Below, one piece after another: positions 32,548-33,854 of a stretch of 33,854 bases of DNA (the stretch's first letter is position 1; every line of letters begins with the position of its first letter). Below the pieces are notes generated by a model. That model made no database searches. It was not told where the DNA came from and saw only the letters and a program-made list of their open reading frames with translations. Location of the stretch: NCBI GenBank assembly GCA_025965715.1, contig JAOPWJ010000153.1, positions 1 through 33,854 of the forward strand. The letters are read 5' to 3'. Position numbers and translations under genes: made by a program. This DNA is from Blastococcus sp. Its GTDB lineage: Bacteria; Actinomycetota; Actinomycetes; Mycobacteriales; Geodermatophilaceae.

Positions 32548-33849
32548 ATGACTCTGACCGCTCCCGGTTCGACCCAGGCGGACTCCAGCGCCGGTGGACC
32601 CACGTTCGCCAATCCCGCCCGCGGGCTCGTCTGCCGCAACTGCGGCGCGACCTTCGGGCTGATCGCCGAGCACGCCTGCGCCGAGTGTTTCGGGCCCCTG
32701 GAGGTCGACTACGACCCCGAGCTCATGCGGGCGGTCACCCGCGAGCAGATCGAGGCCGGTCCGCAGAACATCTGGCGCTACGTCGCGCTGCTCCCGGTGG
32801 GCCACGACCCAGCCGCGCGGGTCAGCCTGGACCCGGGCCTGACCCCGCTGATCCGGGCCGACCGGCTCGCGGAGGAGCTGGGCCTGACCGGCGGACTGTG
32901 GGTGAAGGACGACTCGGCCAACCCCACGCACTCGTTCAAGGACCGCGTGGTCAGCATGGCCGCGACCGCCGCGAAGGGACTGGGCTACCGCAAGATCGCG
33001 GCCGCCTCGACCGGCAACCTGGCCAACTCGGTCGCCGCGCACGCGGCGCGCGCCGGCATCCCCTCGTTCGTCTTCATCCCGTCCGACCTCGAGCCCGGCA
33101 AGGTCGTGCAGTCGGCGGTCTACGGGCAGACGCTCGTCGCGGTCGACGGCTCCTACGACGACGTCAACCGGCTGACCAGCGAACTCGCGGAGACCGACGA
33201 GTTCCAGGACACCGCGTTCGTCAACCAGAACGTGCGGCCCTACTACGCCGAGGGCTCCAAGACGATGGGCTACGAGATCGCCGAGCAGCTCGGCTGGCGC
33301 ATCCCGGCCCAGGTCGTCATCCCCATGGCGTCGGGCTCGCTGCTGACCAAGGTCGACAAGGCATTCCGCGAGCTGACCGCCGCCGGCATCGTCGAGGCCA
33401 CCGAGTGGGCGATCTTCGGCGCCCAGTCCGCCGGCTGCGACCCGATCGCCACCGCGTTCGACAACGGATGGGACGTCGTCAAGCCGGTGAAGCCCTTCGG
33501 CATCGCCAAGTCGCTGAACATCGGCAACCCCGCCGACGGCCCGTACGCGCTCGACGCGATCCGCCGCACTGGAGGCGCCGTCGGCCGCGTGGGGGACGAC
33601 GAGATCGTGCAGGGCATCCGCGACCTGGCCCGCACCACGGGCGTCTTCGCCGAGACCGCCGGCGGCGTGACCGTCGCCGTCCTCCGGCAGCTGGTGGAGA
33701 ACGGGCGGCTGGACCCCAGCAAGGAGACCGTCGTCCTGAACACCGGCGAGGGCCTCAAGACCCTCGACCCGCTCGAGCCGGTCGTCGGCCCGACGCACCA
33801 CGTGCAGCCGTCGCTGAGGTCGCTGCGCGACGCCGGCCTGATCGGCTGA
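32548..33849 (+). CDS. thrC: Zinc-ribbon threonine-synthase-like PLP enzyme under SAM riboswitch control
   Basis: A 433-residue fold-type II PLP enzyme. An N-terminal zinc ribbon (Cys29, 32, 44, 47) precedes the catalytic domain. The PLP lysine is Lys131 in NPTHSFKDRVVSMA. STGNLANSVAAHAARAGI is the substrate/PLP phosphate-binding loop region. IPMASGSLLTKVDKAF and FAETAGGVTVAVL are further threonine synthase features, and NTGEGLK lies near the end. The ATG at 32548 has GGAGG 10 bases upstream. Threonine synthase converts O-phosphohomoserine to threonine. Yet the upstream SAM-I riboswitch suggests a methionine-linked role, that is, homocysteine formation from O-phosphohomoserine as described for the homologue MetM. 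The symbol thrC is a family label. The stop is 5 bases from the window edge, so a partner gene cannot be seen. Confidence 0.9.
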   Translation: MTLTAPGSTQADSSAGGPTFANPARGLVCRNCGATFGLIAEHACAECFGPLEVDYDPELMRAVTREQIEAGPQNIWRYVALLPVGHDPAARVSLDPGLTPLIRADRLAEELGLTGGLWVKDDSANPTHSFKDRVVSMAATAAKGLGYRKIAAASTGNLANSVAAHAARAGIPSFVFIPSDLEPGKVVQSAVYGQTLVAVDGSYDDVNRLTSELAETDEFQDTAFVNQNVRPYYAEGSKTMGYEIAEQLGWRIPAQVVIPMASGSLLTKVDKAFRELTAAGIVEATEWAIFGAQSAGCDPIATAFDNGWDVVKPVKPFGIAKSLNIGNPADGPYALDAIRRTGGAVGRVGDDEIVQGIRDLARTTGVFAETAGGVTVAVLRQLVENGRLDPSKETVVLNTGEGLKTLDPLEPVVGPTHHVQPSLRSLRDAGLIG

Positions 33850-33854
33850 CCGCA

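Noticed and set aside
31672-33801. 709-codon open frame on the minus strand
   Set aside because: Antisense to the threonine-synthase-like gene and the riboswitch; its last part is a frame-shifted copy of the HAD gene. No domain of its own.

Overview
The window is high-GC actinobacterial chromosome. It reads as a member of the Geodermatophilaceae (Blastococcus, Modestobacter or Geodermatophilus type). This is inferred from codon use, many GTG starts, CarD, DisA, DUF3263, DUF5313 and the general protein flavour; no rRNA is present to fix the genus. All but a few hundred bases are coding, and no stretch over 300 bases lacks a gene. There is no CRISPR array, insertion sequence, phage gene or recombinase.

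Region 1 (1-13588) is a housekeeping block whose order recalls Mycobacterium tuberculosis Rv3596c to Rv3579c. It holds the clpC 3' end, a two-domain GNAT acetyltransferase, mutY, a membrane-anchored Ig-like protein, and disA, radA and an LpqE-like lipoprotein (transcribed lpqE-radA-disA). An ECF sigma factor with a membrane partner and a UbiA prenyltransferase follow. Then comes the run carD-ispD-ispF-cysS-rlmB, tightly packed with stop/start overlaps. It links RNA polymerase control, the MEP isoprenoid pathway, cysteinyl-tRNA and 23S rRNA methylation.

Region 2 (13596-25590) is envelope and stress related. It has a DUF445 membrane protein, an HtrA-type protease, an orphan FetB-like permease, a universal stress protein, a two-helix membrane protein and tRNA-Thr(TGT). 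Next are a large ATPase-LuxR regulator, a 63-residue protein, a second ECF sigma factor, a dodecin, a DUF5313 protein, a two-CBS protein and a RarD-type transporter.

Region 3 (25719-31473) has a DUF3263/LytR_C pair (as in Rv0430-Rv0431). After it comes a two-gene ABC system in which a secreted S15/CocE-type hydrolase, a transmembrane helix and an ABC ATPase are one polypeptide, followed by its permease.

Region 4 (31515-33854) has a HAD phosphatase diverging from a clear SAM-I (S-box) riboswitch. The riboswitch sits directly in front of a zinc-ribbon threonine-synthase-like gene. I consider this pair the most interesting part of the window: SAM control makes better sense if the enzyme makes homocysteine/methionine precursors from O-phosphohomoserine than if it makes threonine.
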